Shown: piece after piece, positions 17,343 to 26,089 of the stretch
Position numbering within the stretch: the stretch's first letter is position 1
How the letters are laid out: each line of letters begins with the position of its first letter
NCBI GenBank assembly: GCA_965223355.1
Contig: CBDCWE010000003.1
Location: forward strand, 496,001 to 560,000
Length of the DNA stretch: 64,000 bases
Direction: 5' to 3'
From: Tectiglobus sp965223355
GTDB taxonomy: Bacteria > Pseudomonadota > Alphaproteobacteria > Rhizobiales > Hyphomicrobiaceae
Made by a program: the position numbers and the translations under genes
The notes under the pieces: model-generated
The model's input: the letters and a program-made list of their open reading frames with translations, nothing else
Told to the model about the DNA's origin: nothing
Databases searched by the model: none

Positions 17343-18244
17343 TCAGCTTTGTCGATGAGTAGCGGTCTGCGTACGGGGTCGAGCCGATCTGCCGTGTCAT
17401 CAAGATCGCCCCGTCGACCTACCACGCGTATGCGCACCGCCGCATCAACCCTGACACGGCACCGCCTCGTCTTAAGCGTGACGCTGTGCTGATGCCTGAG
17501 ATCCAAAGGGTTTTCGATGAGAACTTTCGTGTCTACGGCGTGCGCAAAGTCTGGCGCCAACTCAAGCGCGAAGGCTTCGATATCGCGCGCTGCACGGTGG
17601 AGCGGCTCATGAAAGCCATGGGATTACAAGGCGCGATCCGTGGCAGGCAGGTGCGTACGACAGTGCCGGATAGATCGGCGCCCTGCCCGCTTGATCATGT
17701 CAACCGGCACTTCAAGGCACCGAGGCCCAACGTGCTGTGGGTGTCAGACTTTACTTATGTCTCCACCTGGGCCGGCTTCGTGTACGTCGCCTTCATCATC
17801 GATGCCTATGCCCGCCGCATCGTCGGCTGGCGCGTCAGCCGGACGGCACATGCCGGCTTTGTACTCGACGCCCTGGAGCAGGCTTTGCATGATCGAAAAC
17901 CTGTTGTCGGCGGCGGCCTTGTCCACCATTCGGATCGTGGTGTGCAATACGTCTCGATCAAATACACGGAGCGGTTGGCGGAAGCCGGCCTGGTGCCATC
18001 GGTCGGCAGTGTTGGCGATAGCTTCGACAATGCACTGGCCGAGACGATCAACGGGCTTTACAAAGCTGAAGTGATCCATCGGCGTGGACCATGGAGATCG
18101 CCTGAAGCAGTCGAGTACGCGACACTTGAATGGGTCGACTGGTTCAATAACCGCCGCCTGCTCTCATCGATCGGCAACATCCCACCCGCCGAAGCAGAAG
18201 ATACCTACTACGCCAGCCTGGAGGAGCTGAAGATCGCCGCCTGA
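17339..18244 (+). pseudogene. IS3-family transposase OrfB, interrupted by an amber codon
   Basis: The natural orfB frame starts at ATG 17339 (MISFVDE) and hits TAG at 17360-17362, then continues as RSAYGVEPICRVIKIAPSTYH. The stop falls in the N-terminal HTH_21 region. The remaining 252 residues from ATG 17486 contain the whole rve integrase domain: WVSDFTYVSTW (first D), VHHSDRGVQY (second D) and DNALAETINGLYKAE (E). The element is probably inactive unless the TAG is suppressed or the downstream start is used. Confidence 0.8.
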
Positions 18245-18458
18245 CTCAAACTAAACAGCCTCCGGCAAACCCGGGGCGGTTCAGAGCGACGGATTCCTAA
18301 CATGTTGCCCCTGCGCAACCAATTAATTTAAAACAATTTCTCAGGGTCTGAATCGCGAGTAAACGATAAGTGAAATTTACCACCCCACTGCATCCTCCCA
18401 CTTGATTGAGATGTGGACATCGTCGCTGTGTCCTGCAAGACTAACAGTCCAACGGCAT

Positions 18459-18535
18459 GGTCCCGTAGTTCAGATGGATAGAACGTCGGATTCCTAATCC
18501 GAAGGTCGAAGGTTCGAGTCCTTCCGGGATCACCA
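18459..18535 (+). tRNA. tRNA-Arg (anticodon CCU)
   Basis: 77 nt including an encoded CCA end. The acceptor stem pairs GGTCCCG with CGGGATC (one G-U). The anticodon stem TCGGA/TCCGA encloses the loop TTCCTAA, giving CCT at 18493-18495, which reads AGG. The T arm is GGTTCGAGTCC-like. It lies between the IS3 element and the IS481-type element. Confidence 0.93.
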
Positions 18536-18578
18536 CACTTTCCCTGTCCGACCCGGAGACATAGGTAACAGATCGTTC

Positions 18579-19866
18579 CTAAGACATGGGTGACACCCTC
18601 GAGCCGAACGGGGTATCGATAGTTTGCAAGGTTTTCTGTTCTAAGTCTATGTATCCGAGATCGTAGGCCATGAAGCTTACGAGCCAGATGCCGTCGTCGA
18701 CTTCCTTTATTCCAAGCCTCTGTCCGGCCATGACGGTTGAGATGTTGATCTTCTTGCGGTGCATGCAGATGCGTCCGCATGACGTCACGAGCACGTCGCG
18801 ATCGTGCAGCGGATAGTCGATCTCCGGCAGGCCCTGGTAGGGTCGCGGCGCTGCGCGATAGACGTCTGCAGGTATTTTCATGTCGAGTGCTTCGTGAGGG
18901 CGTTCGTCATTGAACTCGCTCATAAATTCATCGAAGCGGGCCTGCTGCTGAAGACTGTTTGCGGCAGCGGGGCGGCATGCCTCCTTCTTCAAGGTCAGAT
19001 GCATGCGCTCATGGCGGCCGTTCTGGTGCGGGTTGCCGGGTTTGATGCGCTCGATCGCGATGCCGAGACGCAGCCACCACACCGATAGAGCATTTTTCGT
19101 TTATACGGAGTCACGAAAAGTGCTCTATCTGTTTGTTTTCACGCATATTCTTATCCAAAAAGTGCGCGCACTTTTCGGGAATATGCTCTAGCCTGGAGAG
19201 ATTGTAGAGCCCGTTCGGGCTGGCGAAGGGGAGGCCGTTGTCGGTGCGGATAGCATCCGGCAGGCCGCGCTCCTGGAACAGGCGCACGAAGGCGTCGAAG
19301 GCGCCGGCCTCTTTGGTCGATTGCAAGGCTTCGCACATCAGGATGAAGCGCGAGGCCTGGTCGGTGACGGTGAGGGGGTAACAGTAGTTGCGGTTGGCGA
19401 GCTTGAACTCGCCCTTGAAGTCGGCGCACCACAACTGATTGGGCTGGGCGACCTCGGTGAGCGCGGTGCCCTTGGCCTTGCCGCGGCGGGTTTTGGCGCG
19501 TTTGACCAGGCCGTAGCGGTCGAGGACGGCGTGGACGGTGGATTTGGCGGGCACGCGGATGTCGCCGGCGAGCCGCCGGACGAGCAGTTCGCGGATCTTG
19601 CGTGCGCCCCAGTTGGGCTTCTCGCGCTTGATGCGCACGATCAAGGCCTCGACCTGGGCCGGCAGCTGGTTGGCGTAGCGCCACGGCCGGCGCGAGCGGT
19701 CGGTCAGCGCTTCAACGCCGTGCTCCTTGTAGCGGTTGAAGATCTTGTAGCCGGTTTTGCGGGAGATCGCGAACTCGCGGCAGACGTCTGACATTGCCTC
19801 GCCTTCGAGGATGCGGGCAACGAAGCGGACACGTTCGTCCATCACCGAACTCTCTTTCCACGGCAT
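18579..19866 (-). pseudogene. IS481-type transposase split by a repeat insertion
   Basis: Starting MPWKESSVMDERVRFVARIL, the protein has an N-terminal helix-turn-helix (DVCREFAISRKTGYKIFNRY). The rve integrase core follows (LWCADFKGEF, DAIRTDNGLPF). After ...GLYNLSRL the frame runs into a 106-bp palindromic element and stops at 19111. The family sequence resumes immediately after the element as SVWWLRLGIAIERIKPG...NGRHERMH with the third acidic region, ending at 18579. Removing the element and one CTA restores one frame. Confidence 0.88.
19086..19191. repeat. 106-bp CTAG-bounded palindromic element inside a transposase gene
   Basis: Ends TAGAGCATTTTTCG and CGGGAATATGCTCTAG. Two internal inverted pairs are seen (AGCATTTTTCG with CGAAAAGTGCT; AGTGCGCGCACTT). 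On the coding strand, CTA precedes and follows the element, so a 3-bp CTA duplication is likely. The host gene gives a clear empty-site prediction. Confidence 0.82.
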
Positions 19867-20084
19867 CAACACCTCCCGCAAAATGCGGAAAGTGTTACCT
19901 ATGTGTCCGGTACGAAGTGTCACCTATGTCTCGGGTCGGGCACCCTCCAAAACCACTAACTCCCGCATGTAAACAGGTATTGATTTAGATCAATGAACCA
20001 AATCATTTACCAACACCCTAATACGCCTTTTGTAATGGCCCCAGAGGCAGGTAGAAAATGAACTAGCGCGTTCACTATGACAGA

Positions 20085-20348
20085 ATGGGACGAGAAACAG
20101 GCAGCACTGTAATGTATACTCAAGAAGATCCACTACGCGGACTTCTCCTGTGGATTGTCCTGATATCAGGTTTTCCGTTACTTATACCTAGCGCAGTACT
20201 GGGAACTCTGGTTGCATACACCACAACTGAACTTGATTGGCATTTAGCGTTCATACCTATCCCCACAAATCGTTGCTGTGTTCTGTCATGCCGGTCCTCC
20301 TGCATGGCGAACATATCGCACAGAACTTTGCCGGATTTGTGGGGATAG
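20085..20348 (+). pseudogene. small membrane-protein ORF truncated by a palindromic element
   Basis: From MYTQEDPLRG the frame encodes one long hydrophobic stretch (LLLWIVLISGFPLLIPSAVLGTLVAY). It then runs into a palindromic element at 20252, which supplies the last 30 residues and the stop. A short open stretch after the element (MFYKSVLEFFNSIASNLRKR) could be its original end. No family is recognised and expression is uncertain. Confidence 0.3.
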
Positions 20349-20353
20349 GTATG
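20252..20353. repeat. 102-bp element with 19-bp perfect inverted ends
   Basis: CATACCTATCCCCACAAAT at 20252-20270 is the exact inverse of 20335-20353. An inner pair GTTCTGT/ACAGAAC extends the fold. The sequence differs from the CTAG-bounded family. Confidence 0.75.
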
Positions 20354-21148
20354 TTCTATAAGAGTGTGCTAGAATTTTTTAACTCGATCGCCTCTAACTT
20401 ACGAAAGAGATAGTCATGTGTTGAGTTTATTTGAATCGGAACCAATGCAACACACCGTCAAGAATGCAGAAGATACGGGATCATAAGAAACAATCGATCC
20501 GAATTTTTCTGAAAACAACTCCCGGAATCCCCAACAGACGATTTCTCGTACTGCTGCATGATGTCAATCTGCATTTGAGACCCTCTTGATCCCCTCGACC
20601 CCAGTAGCCACCGAACATATGATTGTGATCACTCCGCCAATCGTCGAACTTGACATCTAGCACCGCACCCCGTGACAGATAGGTAGTGTTGTCTAATCGT
20701 GGTTTCCACTGTCTGTCGTTACCTTGCCGGGAGCTGTGTTGTCTTCGCAGTCGCGTTTGGTTGCTGCGCCATGGTGGTCGCTTGAGGTCAATCTCCTTAT
20801 GTCCAGAACGCAGTCGCATGATGCGTTGCCACACTACCCACAGGATGATTGTGCCTCGCCCCGGCAGGGGTCCGATTTCAGGCGATTGGTCCTGCCTGGT
20901 TATCTGCCTATTGTTCGTCGATCCTCCTCACTTCTCAATTTGAGCCCTATTCTTTTGTTTGGCCTCACCAGAGGCCATTCTTCTGCCTCGACCCCATTCT
21001 TCCGCCTCGACGGTAGACCGGCGACGCCATCGCGCACAGTGGCGGTCAGGGCTTGCCGCTTCTTCAGCGGCAACCGAAGGCTTGGCCTTGACGGCCGCGA
21101 GCACGTTGGCATGCTCGAGAGAGACGGGACTTTGATTGTACGTGAACT
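20354..21148. other. gene-poor region
   Basis: About 800 bp of lower GC. No open frame on either strand shows a family motif or sensible start. It may be decayed mobile DNA between the IS481 element and the repeats at 21149. Confidence 0.35.
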
Positions 21149-21244
21149 TAGAGCAACCTGCCTTTATTCGGAATCGGAACGATCCCGAATAACGATCCCG
21201 AATAAAGGCAGAAAGTTGCTCGCCTCTAAAGCACGATGATCTAG
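21149..21244. repeat. truncated CTAG-bounded hairpin repeat
   Basis: Starts TTAGAGCAACCTGCC and ends GCACGATGATCTAG. It keeps the GAGCAACC hairpin, with a 16-bp internal duplication (AACGATCCCGAAT), but has lost the GTGCTTTAAGTTGG hairpin. Its terminal CTAG is shared with the adjacent 274-bp MITE. Confidence 0.8.
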
Positions 21245-21514
21245 AGCGTGTTCAATTGAAATAGAAGCAATTCTATTTCTCAAGCGGCGCGCCGAGCCAG
21301 CAGGAGGGCGATGCAGCCCGTAGCGGCGCTACGGGCAAATCGCACGACGCACTGGGCGGCCGCCGCTTGGAAACCCGGAGGGCCGGCGGGATTTGCCCCG
21401 ATCTCTGCGCGTCCCGTCTCATCCGTAGCGCCGCTATGCATTTCACCGGTCCGCTTGATCTCGGATCAAATCCCGCTCGGTAGAATGGTTCTATTTCAAT
21501 TGAACACGCTCTAG
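21241..21514. mobile_element. 274-bp MITE, copy 1
   Basis: Bounded by CTAG and 26-bp terminal inverted repeats (CTAGAGCGTGTTCAATTGAA...). Reading base by base, it is the same as the copy at 41207-41480. It has no coding capacity for a transposase; the 67-residue ORF inside is shared by both copies only because the DNA is identical. It lies directly beside an IS110-family gene. Confidence 0.9.
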
Positions 21515-22546
21515 TCATGCCGGTATACTTTCGCGTTTCCAGTCGAACGGTTCCTGGCTGATCCAGATCCTGTGAAGAACAACAGCGAGTTTTCGGGCAA
21601 GCGCGACCTTGGCCTTCTTGGGTCCGCTTCTTTTCGCCAGATGCATGGCCCAATCCTGCAGCGCGCATTTTCGTTTGACACGGGTCAGCAGAACATTGGC
21701 AGCTTCAAAAAGATAGCTACGCATCAAGCCGTCACCGCATTTCGAGATGTGACCCGTCACATCACACTCGCCAGATTGATACCGGCGCGGCGTGAGCCCG
21801 AGGTAAGCACCAACAGATCGCGATCGTCGGAACCGATGAGGGTCTTCGATCGTCGCGATGAAAGACAGAGCCGTAATGAGCCCAACACCTGGCACCGTCA
21901 TCAACCGCTGGCATACCTCAGATTGCCGGGCGATCGACGACAACCTGGCATCAAGGCTGCCAATCCGCTCTCCAATTGTTCGCCAGACATGCAATAGAGG
22001 CATGATGACATCGCCAAGATCCTGGTTATCGTCAAGCAACTCAAGACACCGCTTGTCGAACAGGTTACCCCCTGCCGGACCAACGACAACGCCGAATGTC
22101 TTGAACAATCCTCTGATCTGATTGCTGAGATCGCGGCGCATATCCACCAGACTTGCCCTGATACGAATGAGAGCTCGCACTCGATGGGTAGCATAGCTCT
22201 TAACTGAGACTTCACGATACCAACCTGTGCGGACAATCTGAGCAAGACCGTCAGCGTCATTGCTGTCGGTTTTGTTGATCTGAAGCGATAGAGCCGCATG
22301 GGCATGGCGCGCTTCAAGACAAACGACCGGAAGGTTGAGCCGCCGCAACTCTAACGTAAGCCAGGTTGACAACGGTCCGGTTTCAAGACCAATACGATGA
22401 ACCATTTCGAAACTCGAAATGGCTGATGCAATTCTTTCGGGCGTCGTTAGACTCTGTCCACGCCAAACAATCTCGCCATCTCGATCAACAACTGAAATCG
22501 CCGTTTTGGCCAGCGACACATCCAAGCCGATGTAATAGTCCATCAT
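21515..22546 (-). CDS. IS110-family transposase
   Basis: 343 residues. The N-terminal RuvC-like DEDD domain begins YYIGLDVSLAKTAISVVD (first D) and includes the LETGPLSTWL and KTDSNDADGLAQIVRTGWY motifs. The C-terminal Transposase_20 domain has VPGVGLITALSFIATIEDPHRF, GAYLGLTPRRYQSG and KCGDGLMRSYLFEAANVLL. The ORF is intact. Its stop codon lies one base from the CTAG end of the 274-bp MITE. On its 5' side it truncates a phage tail gene. IS110 elements generally lack classical terminal repeats, so I do not set element ends. Confidence 0.92.
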   Translation of the reverse strand: MMDYYIGLDVSLAKTAISVVDRDGEIVWRGQSLTTPERIASAISSFEMVHRIGLETGPLSTWLTLELRRLNLPVVCLEARHAHAALSLQINKTDSNDADGLAQIVRTGWYREVSVKSYATHRVRALIRIRASLVDMRRDLSNQIRGLFKTFGVVVGPAGGNLFDKRCLELLDDNQDLGDVIMPLLHVWRTIGERIGSLDARLSSIARQSEVCQRLMTVPGVGLITALSFIATIEDPHRFRRSRSVGAYLGLTPRRYQSGECDVTGHISKCGDGLMRSYLFEAANVLLTRVKRKCALQDWAMHLAKRSGPKKAKVALARKLAVVLHRIWISQEPFDWKRESIPA

Positions 22547-23195
22547 TACTCTCCATCAATTCGTCTAGCCGGTTAACAGAGAGTGGCCACGATAGAGCGA
22601 TTACGCCATGTCCAGAATCTTTCGCACTTTCGATTTTCGCGCTTACTCCGCGGTTTTCATATTCGTTTGCAGATCGCGACACGGTCCGGCCGCCAGCAAC
22701 AAGGTTCAAGAAGTTCCGGCCAGCACTGCCGCCGGCATTCGTGTTTGGCTCGACGTAGCCATGCATAACCCACCGTCCGGCGTCCCGTGGGCCGATTTTT
22801 AGTGTCTCGCCATCAAACGTTGAGTCGATAAAGCGATCGGTTCCGATGATGTCGGTCATGCCTGTGATTGAGGTGAGTGTACTTTGAGGGATGACCTGCG
22901 GCGCAGCACTTTGTCGGGTAATTCCAGTACGGCAGTTGATCAGGGTGTCGATTGCGCGGAATAGGTTATCGAACGCCGAGCAGTCATAGTTGAAGCTGGC
23001 GTCGCATGCCTCAGCCTGATTCATGATCGTTGTCATTTCTGACAACAGATGGTTGAACGCTCGCGGGTCGATGCGCTGCGAGCACCTTTCATCATAGTAA
23101 GTGATGTCACAGCCGGTGTTCATCGACGCCGTCAGCGCAACGCCATTATTGCGCACACCCGGCGCAAGACCATTGTCGGGATAAAAGCCGGTCAT
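22485..23195 (-). pseudogene. phage tail-fibre-like gene truncated by the IS110 element
   Basis: The open frame is 236 residues, but its last part reads into the IS110 5' flank, so the native C terminus is lost. It follows the gp48-like gene by 12 bp, in the position of the Mu tail fibre gene. The N-terminal half has five cysteines (GCDITYYDERC, EACDASFNYDC, INC). The segment TDRFIDSTFDGETLKIGPRDAGRWVMHGYVEPN looks beta-rich. The family is unknown and assignment rests on position. Confidence 0.55.
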
Positions 23196-23206
23196 TTATC
23201 GGTTCC

Positions 23207-24322
23207 TTAAGGCTCGATTTTCACTCTGATGCCCGGCGGGGCAAGTGATTTGACGATGCATTCGGCGGCCAGCACGCCGGGATAGATGCGCCCGACGTCG
23301 CAGGTCTCGGTTGCGTTGCGGGTCTCGAAGTAGGCCTGCACCGGGTTGCCGGGATGGATCGCGCAGGCGGTCACGCGATCGGCCGGGATCGGATCGTGGC
23401 GCTGGCAGGCATCCGGGCAGTTCGCCAGCGGCGCCAGGATGGTATCGGTGTCCGGGCTGACGCGATAACAGAACTGGCGGATGAGCGGACCGCACGTGCC
23501 GCCGAGCGTGAGGCTGTCGCAGGCTTGGGCAGGGCAGCGATAGGCTTCATCCGGCGGTTCGCAGGCGCCTGGCTCAGGTTCCTCAAAGCAGTCAACCGCG
23601 GTCCAGCCATCATCAATCCAACAGCGCCTGGGATCGAGCGGCACGTCGCGAAAGCATTGAAACGTCAAGCGCGCGCCAAGCTCCCTGATCACAAAGTTGA
23701 TCGCGTCGACGTTACGAATGATGCCCTTGTTGATGCGCCACAGCGCGATCGCGATACCGCGCTTGACCGCGCGTTGCAGATCCTCGGAGAACTCAGGCGC
23801 ACAACACACGACCCGTTGTCGGCCGTTGATGGTTCGCAGCACCTCTAAGGGTCCGAGCCCACTCTCATCGTCGCAATCGCGGCAGCCGCAGCGATAACAG
23901 TCCTGCCAGCCGAGCCGATCGAGCCATTCGTCAAGGGTGTAATATGCCGTGTAAGGGCTCTGCTCGCGCAGCGCCGGATAAAGCGCACCGTGGATGCGAT
24001 CGAACAGCGTATCGGCGGTATAGAGCGCGTGGCCGACGACGCTGACACACGGGCCGCAGTCGGGGCAGCGCTGGTTGTGACATGTGGCGCACTGCGGATC
24101 GTGGCAATCATCACAATCCGATTGCGGTCCGATGAAAGCCTGCGCCTTGGCGCGGTCCCACATCGGGCCGGACGGCAACAGGTCGACCAGATTGCAGCGC
24201 AGATCGCACAGATCAATCTCGCAGATTTTCGGCGGGCAGCAGCGATCGCGATCGATTTCGCCGACACAGACGTGGCCGTCAAGGCCAAGCCGCGGACACG
24301 GGCAACCAACACTGTGGCTCAT
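23207..24322 (-). CDS. Mu gp48-like tail/baseplate protein, cysteine-rich
   Basis: About 371 residues in the position of Mu gp48 (tail protein I-like, end of baseplate wedge). The middle segment YTAYYTLDEWLDRLGW...FSEDLQRAVKRGIAIALWRINKGI is typical of the helical part of such proteins, then a family-typical terminal domain. It has 34 cysteines, many in pairs (CPCP, CDDC, CATC, CPDCGPC, CYRCGCRDC), which is exceptional for this family. It starts at ATG 24322; a GTG at 24325 overlaps the gp47 stop. It is translationally coupled to gp47. Confidence 0.65.
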   Translation of the reverse strand: MSHSVGCPCPRLGLDGHVCVGEIDRDRCCPPKICEIDLCDLRCNLVDLLPSGPMWDRAKAQAFIGPQSDCDDCHDPQCATCHNQRCPDCGPCVSVVGHALYTADTLFDRIHGALYPALREQSPYTAYYTLDEWLDRLGWQDCYRCGCRDCDDESGLGPLEVLRTINGRQRVVCCAPEFSEDLQRAVKRGIAIALWRINKGIIRNVDAINFVIRELGARLTFQCFRDVPLDPRRCWIDDGWTAVDCFEEPEPGACEPPDEAYRCPAQACDSLTLGGTCGPLIRQFCYRVSPDTDTILAPLANCPDACQRHDPIPADRVTACAIHPGNPVQAYFETRNATETCDVGRIYPGVLAAECIVKSLAPPGIRVKIEP

Positions 24323-24324
24323 CA

Positions 24325-25473
24325 CTATTCGCTTTCGATCGTCACGTTGCCGGCGACCAGCGCCACATCACAGCCCGGCTCGTAATAATCGCACAGCGCC
24401 AAACCGTCCGGGTCGGATCGCAGCACCATGTCAACGCTCATGTTGCAGCCGGCCGTCTCACCGAGCAGTTGCGTTGCAACCGAGATAAACGCGCTCGGGC
24501 AGATCGGATCGCCGGGGCAGAAATTGTCAAACACACCGGCAAGGCGTTGGCGCAACACCTCGCTCGGGTTGTCGGCAAGGCACGGCACGCCGCGCAGGTT
24601 GATGTCCATGACTTCGACGCTCGGCACGAAAATGCCGCCGACAATGCCCCATTCGGCGCGGCCGCGGCCGGCGCCGACGGGGGTGCCGAAATACCAGTTC
24701 GAGATGTCGTCGGCGATCTCGGGCGGCGGCACGCCATGATCGAACGTGTTGTCGAAAAACACGTAGTATTCGAGCAATCCGATCTCGGGGCAGCACGTGC
24801 AGGTGCGGCGGCAAACGCGCGTCGCGCAAGGGTATTCGAGCAGATCCTGTTCGATGCGTGCAAGATCGAAGCGCGGCTTGAACTTCATGCGCTCGAGATA
24901 GCGCTGACGGAACGCTTCGCAGTCTTCGGCTTTGCTGCCGCCGCAAAAGTTGCCGCCCGCAATCGTAATCGTGGTGTCGAGGCCGGCCGGCGGATTGGTG
25001 ATTGTGCCGGTCCGGGTGCCGGCGATGATGTTGCCGCTCTCACCCGGGGTTTCGGCCGTGACGCGGACGGTCACTTCGCCTGCGCCCGGCATCACCGCTG
25101 GATAGATGGTCGTGTTGTCGATCGCGTACACGTTGTCGTCGACGGCGAACTGCAGATCCCTCGGGATCGCGGTGTCGCTGCGCCCGGTGATCGTGACAAA
25201 GCCCTGCGCATGGGCCGCCGGGCGCGGATAAATGCCGTCGAACGCTGCGATCTCAATCAGGTTATCGCAGCACGCATAGCGCGGATCACGCTCGCGCCAT
25301 TGCTGGTCGGCCAGCGAATAGAAGAATTGCTCGGCCGCCAATTCGTTGGTGGCGACGTACCACTCCGGCGTCTCGGGGACGACTTGCGCGCCACCCAAAA
25401 CGTTAACCGACAGGCGGTTGCGAATCCGCTCAAAGGATTCCTGCACCGTCGGCCGTCGAACTGCTGTGCTCAT
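24325..25473 (-). CDS. baseplate J-like protein (Mu gp47-like)
   Basis: 382 residues. The central VTVRVTAETPGESGNIIAGTRTG stretch followed by NPPAGLDTTITIAGG is the baseplate J hallmark. The next block (SKAEDCEAFRQRYLERMKFKP) is the usual helix with R and E. It contains about 15 cysteines, including CRRTCTCC. ATG 25473 overlaps the gp46 stop as ATGA; the frame extends eight codons further upstream. It forms part of the contractile-tail baseplate wedge. Confidence 0.8.
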   Translation of the reverse strand: MSTAVRRPTVQESFERIRNRLSVNVLGGAQVVPETPEWYVATNELAAEQFFYSLADQQWRERDPRYACCDNLIEIAAFDGIYPRPAAHAQGFVTITGRSDTAIPRDLQFAVDDNVYAIDNTTIYPAVMPGAGEVTVRVTAETPGESGNIIAGTRTGTITNPPAGLDTTITIAGGNFCGGSKAEDCEAFRQRYLERMKFKPRFDLARIEQDLLEYPCATRVCRRTCTCCPEIGLLEYYVFFDNTFDHGVPPPEIADDISNWYFGTPVGAGRGRAEWGIVGGIFVPSVEVMDINLRGVPCLADNPSEVLRQRLAGVFDNFCPGDPICPSAFISVATQLLGETAGCNMSVDMVLRSDPDGLALCDYYEPGCDVALVAGNVTIESE

Positions 25474-26039
25474 CGCTGCGGCTGTGTCTCCCAAATCCAG
25501 GCGCCGGCCAGGCGGGCGCCGCGGACGCCGACGGTGATGTTCTCATGGAATGCGCGGATCAACGCGGTTGCAGTGAAACTGCCGCCGCCGTCGTAGTCGG
25601 CTTCGACGTCGATCTCGGAGGCGACACCCCACACCACCATCTTGTTTAAGTCTTCGCGCAGCGCGGTGCGGATATGCTGCAACGTCTCTTGAACATTGCA
25701 GCCGACCGGCAGATCGCGAATTGTCGAGCCGGACGCGCGACCATCGCCGCGCAGGCAATCGGCCCAGTGTCCGCCACGTCGGCCGGGCCGGGCCGGACAA
25801 TGGTGGGTGGTGCGCCGGTTGTCCGTCATCAGGATCGACAGCGCCAGCGATCGGACATAATTGGCAACGTCGATGGTGCCGCCAATGTCGTTACCGGCGG
25901 CGTCCTTGATGTCGTTGAGAACGTGCGCGGGAATGGCGCAGTCCTCACCGCACACACCCTCATCGTGCGCGCAGTGCTGCTGGAACGTCCAGAACAGCCG
26001 CCGCCGACCGGCCGGCGCGACATCGCAATGATGTGACAT
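25470..26039 (-). CDS. phage GP46-family protein (Mu gp46-like baseplate protein)
   Basis: 189 residues. The block LALSILMTDNRRTTHHCPARPGRRGGHWADCL and the following GSTIRDL match the family pattern (L-F-T-D-R-R-A ... RGWWGD ... GSRLW). The C-terminal SFTATALIRAF segment is also typical. Seven cysteines are present. It lies between gp45- and gp47-like genes, exactly as in Mu. Confidence 0.72.
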   Translation of the reverse strand: MSHHCDVAPAGRRRLFWTFQQHCAHDEGVCGEDCAIPAHVLNDIKDAAGNDIGGTIDVANYVRSLALSILMTDNRRTTHHCPARPGRRGGHWADCLRGDGRASGSTIRDLPVGCNVQETLQHIRTALREDLNKMVVWGVASEIDVEADYDGGGSFTATALIRAFHENITVGVRGARLAGAWIWETQPQR

Positions 26040-26089
26040 GAGGTGTCCTCAGAGCTTCGGTCCTTGAATTGGAACCAATGCTGTTTGCA

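Larger units (their letters stand above)
16954..18283 (+). mobile_element. IS3-family insertion sequence
   Basis: 1330 bp bounded by 27-bp near-perfect inverted repeats: left TGAACCGCCCCGGGTTTGTC... at 16954-16980, right its complement at 18257-18283. A GAG trinucleotide on both sides is a likely 3-bp target duplication. It contains orfA and a nonsense-mutated orfB. Confidence 0.88.
18545..19942 (-). mobile_element. IS481-type insertion sequence, interrupted
   Basis: Ends TGTCCGACCCGGAGACATAG (18545) and the inverse of TGCCCGACCCGAGACATAGG (to 19942) form imperfect terminal inverted repeats. CCC on both sides may be a target duplication. The single transposase gene is broken by a 106-bp repeat at 19086-19191. 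Confidence 0.8.

Noticed and set aside
21311..21514. 67-residue ORF in the 274-bp MITE, identical in both copies
   Set aside because: Identity follows from DNA identity of the element; no ribosome binding site or family, and the frame is mostly terminal repeat at its end.
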